Shown: positions 8,532-17,342 of the stretch, one piece after another | How positions within the stretch are numbered: the stretch's first letter is position 1 | Layout: every line of letters begins with the position of its first letter | DNA from: Lachnospiraceae bacterium | GTDB taxonomy: Bacteria; Bacillota; Clostridia; Lachnospirales; Lachnospiraceae | DNA: 64,000 nucleotides | Assembly (NCBI GenBank): GCA_900770345.1 | Contig: CAAGKF010000111.1 | Location: 1 to 64,000 of the forward strand | Direction: 5' to 3' | Translations under genes and position numbers: made by a program | The notes under the pieces: model-generated | Seen by the model: the letters and a program-made list of their open reading frames with translations, nothing else | Told to the model about the DNA's origin: nothing | Database searches by the model: none

Positions 8532-9029
8532 CTAATGTAAGAAACCATCCCCCTGCAGCCCCTCATCGATCATCAGCTCATTCCCATCCGCTGCAGCCGT
8601 AGCCAGCTGGTCACAGCGCTCATTCTGAGGATGTCCGGCATGTCCCTTGACCCAGATAAAACGGACTGAATGCGGTTCCCTGGCCTTCAGAAGCCGCTTC
8701 CACAGATCAATATTTTTTACCGGCCCGCTTTTTCCGCGGTTCCATCCCTTCGCTATCCAGCTGTCGATCCACTTCTGATTGAATGCATCCGTCAGATACC
8801 TGGAATCCGAATACAGTTCGACCTCACAGGGACGGTTCAAAGCCTCCAGACCTGCAATAGCCGCCATCAGCTCCATCCTGTTATTGGTGGTGCGCACATA
8901 GCCTCCGGACATCGTCTTTTCGTGAAGCTGCCCTTTGGCGTCCACATAGTGCATCACCACCCCATAGCCTCCGGGACCGTCAGGGTTCCCTCTGGCGGAG
9001 CCGTCCGTATAAATCTGTACCTTCGTCAT
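8532..9029 (-). CDS. rnhA: Ribonuclease HI
   Basis: 165 residues; ATG at 9029 with AAGGAG 9 bases upstream. Cleaves RNA in RNA-DNA hybrids. All catalytic residues are present: D9 in YTDGSARGN, E53 in NNRMELMA, D75 in YSDSRYL, H130 in WVKGHAGHPQNE and D140. Bacterial type, without the N-terminal hybrid-binding domain of eukaryotic RNase H1. Follows the beta-CASP gene by about 50 bases, so probably co-transcribed. A type 2 enzyme, rnhB, lies at 24.6 kb. Confidence 0.95.
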   Translation of the reverse strand: MTKVQIYTDGSARGNPDGPGGYGVVMHYVDAKGQLHEKTMSGGYVRTTNNRMELMAAIAGLEALNRPCEVELYSDSRYLTDAFNQKWIDSWIAKGWNRGKSGPVKNIDLWKRLLKAREPHSVRFIWVKGHAGHPQNERCDQLATAAADGNELMIDEGLQGDGFLH

Positions 9030-9078
9030 ATAGTAATCTCCTTCTTGCATTCCGTATATTTTCTCTGATCCTCTTTCT

Positions 9079-10680
9079 TTACCGGTCCCACTTCTCACAC
9101 AGAGCAAGGATCTGCTCCGTAAACCTGGTCAGATCGCGGTTTGCGCCTCCCTGATTGCGTCCGATCACATCCATAAGAAGCTTTCCTGCATCCACCAGTC
9201 TGGTATAAATACCGGTAGCCTTCCGTCTGGCTGCCGTTTCCTTCTCCACCGGAACGCCTTCTGTCTCTTTGATCCAGCAGCCTCTTATCAGGTCATACTG
9301 GGAACCGGAGAAGGGCGCCTTCGCATTCAGCTTCAGCCTGGTACGCAGGGTATCCGTAAAGGATACGCAGGCTTCCTCACTGCCGTGGACCACAAACACC
9401 TGCTTCAGAGTTCCGCCAAAAGCAGATATCCAGCTGATCAGTCCGTCCAGATCCGCATGACCGCTGATCCCGTCCATGGTCTCAATATGGGCTCTGACAT
9501 CAATCTCCTCACCAAAAAGCTTGACTGCCGGAGCGCCGTCCTGAAGCTGACGTCCCAGAGTTCCCTCTGCCTGATAACCGGCAAATACGACCGCGCATTC
9601 CGGACGCCACAGATTATGCTTCAGATGATGACGCACACGGCCCGCATCACACATGCCGGCCGCAGAAATGATCACCTTGGGAGCCTCATCAAAATTGATA
9701 TTCTTTGATTCCTCACTGGTAACAGACAGCTTCAGTCCCGGAAACTCCATGGGGTTGATTCCCCTTTCCACCAGCGCCTTGGTCTCCTCGTCATAGCACT
9801 CCACCATATTTTCCTTGAACACATGGGTGGCCTCCACCGCCAGCGGACTGTCCACATATACCGGGAAATTATCATGCCCCTTTACCAGCTTCTCTTCCTT
9901 CATATGACGGATCAGATACAAAAGCTCCTGAGTACGTCCTACTGCAAAGGCCGGGATCACCACATTTCCTCCCCGATCCAGGGTTTCCTGGATGATCCTC
10001 GCCAGGTCCGTAACGTGATCCACACCTTTTTTGTGATAACGATTGCCGTAAGTGGATTCCATCACCACATAATCGGCCTCTGTTATGTACTGCGGATCAC
10101 GAATCAGAGGTTTATTCTTATTGCCGATATCGCCGGAAAATACGATCTTGCGCTTTTCCTCTCCTTCCGTGGCCCAGATCTCCACAGAAGCAGAACCCAA
10201 AAGATGACCCACATCCGTAAAGCGCAGCGTCAGATCATCGTTCAGCTTGAACATCTGCCCATACGCCACGCCCTCAAAATGCTTCATTACATTCTCCGCG
10301 TCCTGCACCGTATAAAGAGCTTCCACTTCATCTCTTCCTGCACGCCTTGCCTTTCTGTTCCGCCACTCTGCCTCCATCTCCTGAATATGGGCACTGTCGC
10401 GAAGCATGATACCGCAAAGGTCGACCGTAGCATAGGTAGCGATCACCTGTCCCCGAAAGCCCCTGGCATAGATCCACGGGAGCATCCCGGCATGATCAAT
10501 ATGGGCATGAGTCAAAAATACATAATCGATATCACTGTAACTGACAGGAAGCTCCTCCCGTTTATACATGATATTTCCCTGCTCCATACCACAGTCTATC
10601 AGTACCTTCGAAGTTCCTACCTCCAGGAAATGACAGCTGCCTGTTACATCATGATCCGCACCGATAAATGTTAATCTCAT
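9079..10680 (-). CDS. MBL-fold / beta-CASP RNA-processing hydrolase
   Basis: 533 residues; ATG at 10680 with AAGGAG 7 bases upstream. Metallo-beta-lactamase domain with the zinc motif H58-x-H60-x-D62-H63 (THAHIDHAG), a beta-CASP insertion, and a C-terminal RMMBL part (SGHADLDGLI). This is the Ysh1/CPSF-73-like group (COG1236), related to RNase J but lacking its C-terminal domain. Expected to be an RNase or 5' exonuclease in the cytoplasm; the bacterial target is not established. Own promoter, followed by rnhA. Confidence 0.85.
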   Translation of the reverse strand: MRLTFIGADHDVTGSCHFLEVGTSKVLIDCGMEQGNIMYKREELPVSYSDIDYVFLTHAHIDHAGMLPWIYARGFRGQVIATYATVDLCGIMLRDSAHIQEMEAEWRNRKARRAGRDEVEALYTVQDAENVMKHFEGVAYGQMFKLNDDLTLRFTDVGHLLGSASVEIWATEGEEKRKIVFSGDIGNKNKPLIRDPQYITEADYVVMESTYGNRYHKKGVDHVTDLARIIQETLDRGGNVVIPAFAVGRTQELLYLIRHMKEEKLVKGHDNFPVYVDSPLAVEATHVFKENMVECYDEETKALVERGINPMEFPGLKLSVTSEESKNINFDEAPKVIISAAGMCDAGRVRHHLKHNLWRPECAVVFAGYQAEGTLGRQLQDGAPAVKLFGEEIDVRAHIETMDGISGHADLDGLISWISAFGGTLKQVFVVHGSEEACVSFTDTLRTRLKLNAKAPFSGSQYDLIRGCWIKETEGVPVEKETAARRKATGIYTRLVDAGKLLMDVIGRNQGGANRDLTRFTEQILALCEKWDR

Positions 10681-10759
10681 CTGCATTCTCCTTCCGCACT
10701 GCATATTAGTAGACATATTAATCAATTTTGATGATAAATATTCTGTTAATTCTGAGTAT

Positions 10760-10789
10760 AGTATAGCATATGTTCGGATATAAATGCAA
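10760..10789 (-). promoter_or_regulatory. Sigma-A-like promoter of the beta-CASP gene
   Basis: TTGCAT (10784-10789), 18-base spacer, TATACT (10760-10765) on the minus strand. A second overlapping TATACT lies 5 bases further down. Confidence 0.6.
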
Positions 10790-10814
10790 ATAGTATTATA
10801 ATTTTAGATAAATT

Positions 10815-12290
10815 TTAGATTATAATGCAGATCATTCCGCCATTGCTGTCATTAATGATCTTCTGAAGCGTATCCTGAAGCTTCAGCTGACAATCCTCCG
10901 TCATCTGAGATATCTTTGCCTGGATACCATCCTCCACAATCTGTTCAATGGATTTCCCGAAAATATTGGTGTTCCAGACACCGTCATCTCCCTCTCTGGC
11001 ATTTTCCTTTATATAGGCGATCAGATCCTGAGCCTGCTGTTCGCTTCCCACAATGGGTGCGATTTCCGTTTCAATATGAGCCTTGATCAGATTGATGGAT
11101 GGAGCCTCCGCCTTCATTTTCACCCCGTATTTATTGCCGTGCCGGATTACCTGAGGCTCATCCAGAAGAATTTCCGAGCGTTCCGGCGTCACTACTCCGT
11201 AACCCTTTAAACGCACCTGGGATAAAGCTCCCTTTACCTTCTCATACTCCTTCTGCATGGCAGCCAAAGTGCTCAATGTCTGCATCAGCTGGTATTCTCC
11301 TTCAATAGGCAGACCCACATAGTCGCTCAGAATCTGATAATAATAACTGTCATCCAGATCAACCTGAACCGCCACTCTGCCGTCCCACATCTGCATTGTT
11401 CGGATACTCATGGCTTTCACTGCCTCAGAGGACTGTTCCGCCAGCTGGGATGCCACATCTTTCATATGACCTACCTTCTGAACCACATTCCGGGCTGCCT
11501 GGATCACCTGAGTCTTCAGCCAGTGAGATGCCGGCAGGATCTCCAGCCATTTTGGAATATAGAAATCCATCTCCGTCACAGGGAACTCCTTCAGCACCTT
11601 TTCCAGAATATGAAAAATGTCATCCTTTTTTAACTGCTCACAGTTGACCGGCAATACAGAAACGCCGTACTGCTCTGTCAATTCTTTCGCCAGCCTTACT
11701 GTTTCATCAGAATACGGCTTCATAGAATTCAGAAGCACAACAAAAGGTTTCCCCAGTTTTTTTAATTCCTCCACCGTCTGCTGCTCTGCCGCCGCATAGC
11801 CGGAACGTTTGATCTCTCCGATGGAACCGTCGGTGGTCACCACAATACCGATGGTGGAATGATCATTTATAACCTTCCTGGTACCGATCTCGGCCGCCTG
11901 AGTAAAAGGAATCTCATAATCATACCAGGGGGTTTTTACCAGTCTCTCCTCCCCGTTTTCCACGTGGCCGGCAGCCCCCTCTACCATATATCCCACGCAA
12001 TCGATCAGACGGACTCTCGCTTCAATACCGTCCGCCAGACTGATACTTGCAGCCTCCTTGGGAATAAATTTCGGCTCCGTGGTCATAATCGTCTTGCCGG
12101 CCGCGCTCTGAGGCAGCTCATCCCTGCTGAGGTTTTTCAGATTTTCATCCTCCATTGCAGGAAGCACCAGAAGCTCCATAAAGCGCTTGATAAAAGTAGA
12201 TTTTCCTGTGCGCACCGGTCCCACCACACCTATGTAGATCTCACCGCCGGTTCTGGCCTGGATATCCTTGTATACATTAAAATTGTCCAT
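10815..12290 (-). CDS. spoIVA: Stage IV sporulation protein A
   Basis: 491 residues. The spore-coat morphogenetic ATPase that polymerises on the forespore outer surface to form the basement layer of the coat. Walker A GPVRTGKS at residues 24-31, a TRAFAC-type N-terminal ATPase domain, then the middle and C-terminal SpoIVA domains ending in the conserved NGGMICIII tail that is needed for localisation in Bacillus. The ribosome site AAGGGGG lies inside the arm of a hairpin (see the adjacent feature). Full length, so the organism very likely sporulates. Confidence 0.97.
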   Translation of the reverse strand: MDNFNVYKDIQARTGGEIYIGVVGPVRTGKSTFIKRFMELLVLPAMEDENLKNLSRDELPQSAAGKTIMTTEPKFIPKEAASISLADGIEARVRLIDCVGYMVEGAAGHVENGEERLVKTPWYDYEIPFTQAAEIGTRKVINDHSTIGIVVTTDGSIGEIKRSGYAAAEQQTVEELKKLGKPFVVLLNSMKPYSDETVRLAKELTEQYGVSVLPVNCEQLKKDDIFHILEKVLKEFPVTEMDFYIPKWLEILPASHWLKTQVIQAARNVVQKVGHMKDVASQLAEQSSEAVKAMSIRTMQMWDGRVAVQVDLDDSYYYQILSDYVGLPIEGEYQLMQTLSTLAAMQKEYEKVKGALSQVRLKGYGVVTPERSEILLDEPQVIRHGNKYGVKMKAEAPSINLIKAHIETEIAPIVGSEQQAQDLIAYIKENAREGDDGVWNTNIFGKSIEQIVEDGIQAKISQMTEDCQLKLQDTLQKIINDSNGGMICIII

Positions 12291-12294
12291 AAAT

Positions 12295-12346
12295 ATACCC
12301 CCTTGCTGTGTTTTTATAGTATATGCAAGGGGGTATTCTTCTATGC
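12295..12346 (-). promoter_or_regulatory. Sigma-E-like promoter inside a hairpin covering the spoIVA ribosome site
   Basis: Perfect 12-bp arms ATACCCCCTTGC (12295-12306) and GCAAGGGGGTAT (12325-12336) on the plus strand. On the minus strand a sigma-E-like -10 CATATACTA (12317-12325) and -35 GCATAGA (12340-12346) are 14 bases apart. A transcript from this promoter would start inside the loop and carry only the ribosome-site arm, while read-through RNA from livF would carry both arms and hide the site. Promoter call is by motif only. Confidence 0.55.
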
Positions 12347-12368
12347 GCCGTATAACCGGCCGGCCTGC

Positions 12369-13079
12369 TTACTCGCTCAGGTAAGCCTTCTTTACCTTAT
12401 CGTTATTCATCAGTTCTTTTGCATCGCCGCTTAAAGCAATGGTACCTGTTTCCAGAACGTAAGCTTTATCGGCAATGGACAAAGCTTTCTTGGCATTCTG
12501 CTCCACAAGAAGAACGGTGGTACCGTCCCCATTGATGCTCTGAATGATATCAAAAATCTCATTTACGTAAATGGGCGACAGACCCATGGAAGGCTCGTCC
12601 ATTACGATCATCCTGGGATGACTCATAAGAGCCCGTCCCATGGCAAGCATCTGCTGCTCACCGCCTGACAGCGTACCTGCCAGCTGATTCTTACGCTCTT
12701 CCAGACGCGGGAAACGCTTGTAGATCATCTTCAGGGTTTCCTCGATCTCCTGCTTGTCATTTCTGGTGTAGGCTCCCATCTTCAGATTCTGAAGTACTGT
12801 CAGTGTCGCAAAAACACGTCTTCCCTCAGGAACGTGGGCAATTCCCATCTTTACCAGCTTGTATCCGGGAATTTTTGTGATATCAGTTCCTTCATAAACA
12901 ATCTTTCCGGACTTTGCGCTTATCAGACCGGTGATCGTATGCAGCGTCGTGGTCTTTCCTGCTCCGTTCGCACCGATCAGAGCTACAATCTCTCCCTGGT
13001 TTACGTCAAAGGAGATTCCCTTAATTGCCTGGATAACGCCGTAGTACACTTCCAGGTCTCTGACTTCCAACATCGCCAT
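12369..13079 (-). CDS. livF: Branched-chain amino acid ABC transporter ATP-binding protein LivF
   Basis: 236 residues, a single ABC ATPase domain. Walker A GANGAGKTT near residue 37, signature LSGGEQQMLAMGRAL, Walker B MIVMDEPSMGLSP. The LivF type is recognised by VPEGRRVF after the Q-loop and by its place as the last gene of the operon. With LivG it powers uptake of leucine, isoleucine or valine. GGAGGAGAG precedes the ATG at 13079. Followed by the hairpin upstream of spoIVA. Confidence 0.94.
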   Translation of the reverse strand: MAMLEVRDLEVYYGVIQAIKGISFDVNQGEIVALIGANGAGKTTTLHTITGLISAKSGKIVYEGTDITKIPGYKLVKMGIAHVPEGRRVFATLTVLQNLKMGAYTRNDKQEIEETLKMIYKRFPRLEERKNQLAGTLSGGEQQMLAMGRALMSHPRMIVMDEPSMGLSPIYVNEIFDIIQSINGDGTTVLLVEQNAKKALSIADKAYVLETGTIALSGDAKELMNNDKVKKAYLSE

Positions 13080-13093
13080 GGTATACTCTCCTC

Positions 13094-13852
13094 CTATTCA
13101 CCAAGATAAGCTTTGACAACCTCCGGATCGTGAAGCACGTCGCCGGTCAGTCCCTCGCACAGCACCTGGCCGAAATTCAGCACAGTCAGACGCTCACAGA
13201 TACCGCTTACCAGCTTCATATCATGCTCGATCAGAAGAATGGTCATATCAAATGTATCACGGACAAAACGGATCGTCTCCATCAGCTCCGCCGTCTCATT
13301 GGGGTTCATGCCGGCTGCCGGCTCATCCAGAAGCAAAAGCTTGGGATCCGTTGCCAGGGCCCTGGCAATCTCCAGCTTTCTCTGCTTTCCGTAAGGAAGG
13401 TTGGAAGCCTTCAGATCACACTCTCCATCCAGACCGAACACCCGGAGGAGCTCCATGGCCCTCTCATCCATCTCCTTTTCCACCCTGTAGTAGCTGGGAA
13501 GACGGAAAATTCCGGCAGCAGTAGAATATCTGTGATGGTTGTGAAGCCCCGCCTTTACATTATCCAGAACGGAAAGCTCCTTGAAAAGGCGGATGTTCTG
13601 AAAGGTTCTTGCAATACCGTCCTGATTGATCTCAATGGTTTTTCTTCCGGTAATATTCAGACCATCAAGGACAATGCTGCCGGAATCCGGTTTATACACA
13701 CCGGTAAGAAGATTAAAGACTGTAGTCTTTCCGGCGCCGTTTGGTCCGATCAGACCGTAAAGCTGCCCTTTCTCGATATTCACATGAAACTGGTCCACTG
13801 CCTTCAGGCCGCCAAAGGCGATACATAAATTTTCAACTTTCAGTAATGCCAT
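13094..13852 (-). CDS. livG: Branched-chain amino acid ABC transporter ATP-binding protein LivG
   Basis: 252 residues. Walker A GPNGAGKTT near residue 37, a signature region LPYGKQRKLEIARAL in place of LSGGQ as usual in LivG, and Walker B LLLLDEPAAGMNP. Contains the LivG-type insertion around RTFQNIRLF. Starts one base after the livM stop with AAGGAGG overlapping the livM end, so translation is probably coupled. Confidence 0.94.
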   Translation of the reverse strand: MALLKVENLCIAFGGLKAVDQFHVNIEKGQLYGLIGPNGAGKTTVFNLLTGVYKPDSGSIVLDGLNITGRKTIEINQDGIARTFQNIRLFKELSVLDNVKAGLHNHHRYSTAAGIFRLPSYYRVEKEMDERAMELLRVFGLDGECDLKASNLPYGKQRKLEIARALATDPKLLLLDEPAAGMNPNETAELMETIRFVRDTFDMTILLIEHDMKLVSGICERLTVLNFGQVLCEGLTGDVLHDPEVVKAYLGE

Positions 13853-13853
13853 T

Positions 13854-14927
13854 TTATGCTGCCTCCTTTGCCGGTTTTTTATTTTTCCTGCTGAACTTCT
13901 CCGCGATCCTCTCCCGCATCACTACAAACTGAGGCGCAGAGTTAAAGAGCATGGCCAGAATCAGAACGATCGCATACATAAGCATACGGTAATTGCTTAA
14001 ACCGCGCAGCAGCTCCGGAAGCAGATACAGCACCACTGTGGCGATCACAGATCCGCGGATACTGCCGATACCGCCCAGAACTACATATACAAGGATCATA
14101 ATGGACATATTGTAGCCGAAGTTCTTGGGCAGAGCAGTCAGCGTTGTCAGGTTATGGGCATACAGAACACCGGCAACTCCGGCCAGTCCGGCAGAAATGC
14201 TGAAGGCCAGCAGCTTGTACTTGGTGATATTAATGCCGATGGATTCCGCCGCGATCCGGTTGTCGCGGATTGCCATAATCGCGCGGCCGGTCCGGGAGTT
14301 CACCAGGTTCATAACAATGAATAAGGTGATCAGCACTAGGATCACACCGATGGTAAAGGTGGCCGCCTGGGGAGTTCCCGTAATTCCCTGGGCGCCCTTG
14401 ATCAGCACCTCTCCGCCCTCAGCCAGCTTTAAGGACATAGAATCCTTAAAGGAAATATGAAAGCCTGCATCATCACGGCCAAGATATATGGCATTGACAA
14501 GATTTTTAATGATCTCGCCGAAGGCCAGGGTAACTATTGCCAGATAATCTCCTCTCAGCCTCAGAACGGGGATACCGATCAGCAGACCGAAAAGAGCAGC
14601 CATCAGCGCTCCGATGACGATGGCGATCAGCATGGCCACTGTAGGATCCATGGTTCCCTTTACACACTTGGAGAAAAGAGCCCCCGCAAATGCGCCTACG
14701 CACATAAAGCCTGCATGTCCCAGGCTCAGCTCACCCAGAATACCTACGGTCAGATTCAGAGAAACTGCCATAATAATATAAATACAGAAAGGAACAAGAA
14801 GTCCCTTCATCAGGCTGGAAACCTGTCCGGCACTGATCATAATCTGCATGATAATATAGGCTGCGATCACAATGCCGTATGTGATCATATTGTTAATAAA
14901 TATCTTTCGTTTTGCTTTACTCTTCAT
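13854..14927 (-). CDS. livM: Branched-chain amino acid ABC transporter permease LivM
   Basis: 357 residues, about nine hydrophobic segments. Family landmarks: SLNLTVGILGELSLGHAGFMCVG motif region at about residues 57-79, VLRLRGDYLAIVTLAFGEI, and VLGGIGSIRG near the C-terminus (GSIRGS is the LivM signature). Forms the membrane channel with LivH. Starts 8 bases after livH with only a weak ribosome site, consistent with coupling. Confidence 0.94.
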   Translation of the reverse strand: MKSKAKRKIFINNMITYGIVIAAYIIMQIMISAGQVSSLMKGLLVPFCIYIIMAVSLNLTVGILGELSLGHAGFMCVGAFAGALFSKCVKGTMDPTVAMLIAIVIGALMAALFGLLIGIPVLRLRGDYLAIVTLAFGEIIKNLVNAIYLGRDDAGFHISFKDSMSLKLAEGGEVLIKGAQGITGTPQAATFTIGVILVLITLFIVMNLVNSRTGRAIMAIRDNRIAAESIGINITKYKLLAFSISAGLAGVAGVLYAHNLTTLTALPKNFGYNMSIMILVYVVLGGIGSIRGSVIATVVLYLLPELLRGLSNYRMLMYAIVLILAMLFNSAPQFVVMRERIAEKFSRKNKKPAKEAA

Positions 14928-14935
14928 ACCGGCAC

Positions 14936-15817
14936 CTACACTTTCTCATTAATCTTCTTGCCCAGAATACCGGTGGGCTTAACCAGCAGCACTATGATCA
15001 GCACAGAGAATACAATGGCATCTGACATCTGTGAAGAAATATAGGCCTTTGCCAGGATCTCGATCACACCTAAAAGAATGCCTCCGATAAAGGCACCGGG
15101 AATGGAGCCGATTCCTCCGAATACCGCAGCAACGAAAGCCTTGATACCAGGCATGGAACCCGTGTAGGGAGTCAGGGAAGGATAAGCAGAACACAAAAGA
15201 ACACCTGCTATGGCTGCCAGCGCAGAGCCGATGGCAAATGTCAGGGCAATGGTGCCGTTTACATTGATCCCCATCAATGTGGCAGCGCCCTTATCCTCAG
15301 AAACGGCCAGCATAGCCTGACCGGCCCGGGATTTATTGATAAAGGTCGTCAGACAGATCATGATAATAATACAGGAAAGAATAGTCACCATAGTCTCTCC
15401 TGTAATGGTCATCTGACCGCCTGCCAGCTTCAGAGCCGAAATTTTTACAACGGAAGTAAAAGACTTGGTATCTGCGCCGAATATCAGCAGCGCGATATTT
15501 TGCAGCAGATAGCTGACGCCGATAGCGGTGATCAGTACGGCAAGGGGCGACGCGCCTCTCAGCGGCTTATAAGCCACACGCTCGATCACCATACCCAGCA
15601 CAGTGCACGCCACAACCGATATGAGAACCCCCACCATCGGAGGGAATCCCATAGAGCTGACCGTAACGAACACTACGTAGCTGCCAATCATAATAACATC
15701 GCCATGAGCGAAGTTCAGCATTTTGGCGATGCCGTAAACCATGGTATATCCAAGCGCTATGATGGCATATACGCTGCCCAGGCTGACGCCGTTAATTAAA
15801 TAGTTAATAAAGCCCAT
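14936..15817 (-). CDS. livH: Branched-chain amino acid ABC transporter permease LivH
   Basis: 293 residues. I place the start at the ATG at 15817 (AAAGAGG 7 bases upstream); a GTG two codons earlier is too close to the ribosome site. Eight or so membrane segments. Signatures: GSVYAIIALGYTMVYG, MLNFAHGDVIMIG at the N-terminus and AAVFGGIGSIPGAFIGG near residue 230. Pairs with LivM in the inner membrane. Confidence 0.94.
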   Translation of the reverse strand: MGFINYLINGVSLGSVYAIIALGYTMVYGIAKMLNFAHGDVIMIGSYVVFVTVSSMGFPPMVGVLISVVACTVLGMVIERVAYKPLRGASPLAVLITAIGVSYLLQNIALLIFGADTKSFTSVVKISALKLAGGQMTITGETMVTILSCIIIMICLTTFINKSRAGQAMLAVSEDKGAATLMGINVNGTIALTFAIGSALAAIAGVLLCSAYPSLTPYTGSMPGIKAFVAAVFGGIGSIPGAFIGGILLGVIEILAKAYISSQMSDAIVFSVLIIVLLVKPTGILGKKINEKV

Positions 15818-15870
15818 ACCCACACCTCTTTGTCTGAAGTCTTTTATTTACCGTTGAAATCCTCTTATTA

Positions 15871-15898
15871 ACAAAAGGGTTGTCATATCGACAACCCT
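15871..15898 (-). terminator. Intercistronic terminator/attenuator between livJ and livH
   Basis: AGGGTTGTC (15876-15884) pairs with GACAACCCT (15890-15898); on the minus strand the stem is followed by TTTGTTAATAAG. Short T-run, so probably leaky, which would give more binding protein than membrane subunits. Confidence 0.65.
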
Positions 15899-15929
15899 CT
15901 GTTGGGTCTTATATACCGACCGGCGTTAA

Positions 15930-17168
15930 TTACATAGCGGCGTAAGCGCCATCTACAACCTTAACTGCCTTCGGAGCCTTATGAGGCTCGCCGTCCTCTG
16001 TCCAGGTCATACCTTCACCAGTCAGACCATCCAGCTTGATGTTCAGCATGGAAGCCTTGACAGCGTCACACAGATCGCTTGCGGACATATCCGGTGTAGC
16101 GCCTGCATCCTCGATTGCTGCCTTGATCGCATATACAGCGTCATATGCGTCAGCTGCGAACTGGATCGGAGTCTCGCCGTATGCATCCTGATAGCTCTTT
16201 ACGAAGTTTACTGTCAGATCATCATCAGCGTCAGCTGCGAATGGTGTCAGAAGCATCAGTCCCTCTGCCAGGCTTACGTCAAAGTTCTCAACCTGAAGGA
16301 TACCGTCCATACCGTCGCATCCGAAGAACTGAGTCTCAAAGCCCATGGTAGAAGCCTGCTGTAAGATCAGAGAAGCCTCTGTGTAATAAATCGGCAGGAA
16401 TACCAGCTCAGCGCCCGCATCCTTTGCCTTCTGCAGCTGTGTGGAGAAATCCTTGTTGCTGTCAGCAGTGAAAGCCTCAGCAGCTACAATCTCGATACCC
16501 TGGTTAGCTGCCTCCTGAGCAAACTTCTCATAGATACCGCTGGAATATACATCAGAGCTGTCATAGATAACAGCTACCTTGGAAGCCAGCTTGTTCTCGC
16601 CAATGTAGGTAGCGGAAGCAGCACCCTGATCCGGATCAGAGAAGCAGATACGGAATACGTTTGGATTTGCTGCACACTCTACGGCAGAACCGGATGGAGT
16701 GATCTGGAACATATTATCTGCTGCAGTCTTGTCCGCAACAGCGATACAGGGAGCGGAGGTAACAGTTCCTACCAGAGCCTGCATACCCCAGTCCTTTAAA
16801 GTGTTGTAAGCATTAACAGACTTCTCAGCGTCATGCTCGTCATCCTGGAACTGGAACTCAATCTGAGCACCGTTGATACCGCCGGCTGCGTTGATCTCAG
16901 CAACCGCGATCTCAGCGCCGTGCTGTACAGCCAGACCGTATACTGCCGCACCGCCGGTTACAGGTCCGATGCCGCCGATCTTAAATACGCCGCCTTCCGC
17001 TGCTGCCTGGGTCTCACCCTCAGCTGCGCTCTCTTCTGCCTTGGTCTCACCTGCTGCTGCCGTATCTGCTGCAGCTGCTGTTGTCTCCTTCGCAGCACCG
17101 CCGCCGCATGCTGTTAAAGAAGCGGCCATAACTACTGCAAGTCCGAGACTTAAAAATCTCTTCTTCAT
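15930..17168 (-). CDS. livJ: Branched-chain amino acid ABC transporter substrate-binding lipoprotein
   Basis: 412 residues; ATG at 17168 behind GAGGAGG. Type II signal peptide MKKRFLSLGLAVVMAASL with lipobox LTAC, then an Ala/Thr/Glu-rich linker of about 45 residues before the mature domain (KIGGIGPVTGGAAVYG). Periplasmic-binding-protein type 1 fold (peripla_BP_6) as in LivJ/LivK. Membrane-anchored on the outer face. First gene of the liv operon, with a consensus promoter and an attenuator after it. The ligand within the branched-chain group cannot be read from sequence. Confidence 0.93.
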   Translation of the reverse strand: MKKRFLSLGLAVVMAASLTACGGGAAKETTAAAADTAAAGETKAEESAAEGETQAAAEGGVFKIGGIGPVTGGAAVYGLAVQHGAEIAVAEINAAGGINGAQIEFQFQDDEHDAEKSVNAYNTLKDWGMQALVGTVTSAPCIAVADKTAADNMFQITPSGSAVECAANPNVFRICFSDPDQGAASATYIGENKLASKVAVIYDSSDVYSSGIYEKFAQEAANQGIEIVAAEAFTADSNKDFSTQLQKAKDAGAELVFLPIYYTEASLILQQASTMGFETQFFGCDGMDGILQVENFDVSLAEGLMLLTPFAADADDDLTVNFVKSYQDAYGETPIQFAADAYDAVYAIKAAIEDAGATPDMSASDLCDAVKASMLNIKLDGLTGEGMTWTEDGEPHKAPKAVKVVDGAYAAM

Positions 17169-17210
17169 AATTAATTCCTCCTCTTGCTTTTTCAATTTAA
17201 AGCTTTCTAT

Positions 17211-17239
17211 ATTATAGGAAGTTCAGCATGGATTGTCAA
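17211..17239 (-). promoter_or_regulatory. Consensus sigma-A promoter of the liv operon
   Basis: TTGACA (17234-17239), 17-base spacer, TATAAT (17211-17216) on the minus strand, 42 bases before the livJ ATG. Confidence 0.9.
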
Positions 17240-17312
17240 CCTTTTCCTGCATATTGTGAAGAATTTTTTATAGATTTACCGGAAAAGGAGGGAATTTTTT
17301 TTGAAAAAAGAG

Positions 17313-17342
17313 AAAAAAAGAGGAAAGTTTTCAGCTTTCCTC
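17313..17342 (-). terminator. Rho-independent terminator overlapping the gpsA stop
   Basis: GAGGAAAG (17320-17327) and CTTTCCTC (17335-17342) with a 7-base loop; on the minus strand seven T follow. The gpsA stop codon is in the loop, so the last codons form the stem. Confidence 0.9.

Noticed and set aside
9823..10674. 283-codon plus-strand open frame opposite the beta-CASP gene
   Set aside because: Shadow of a well-conserved metallo-hydrolase gene; no ribosome site.
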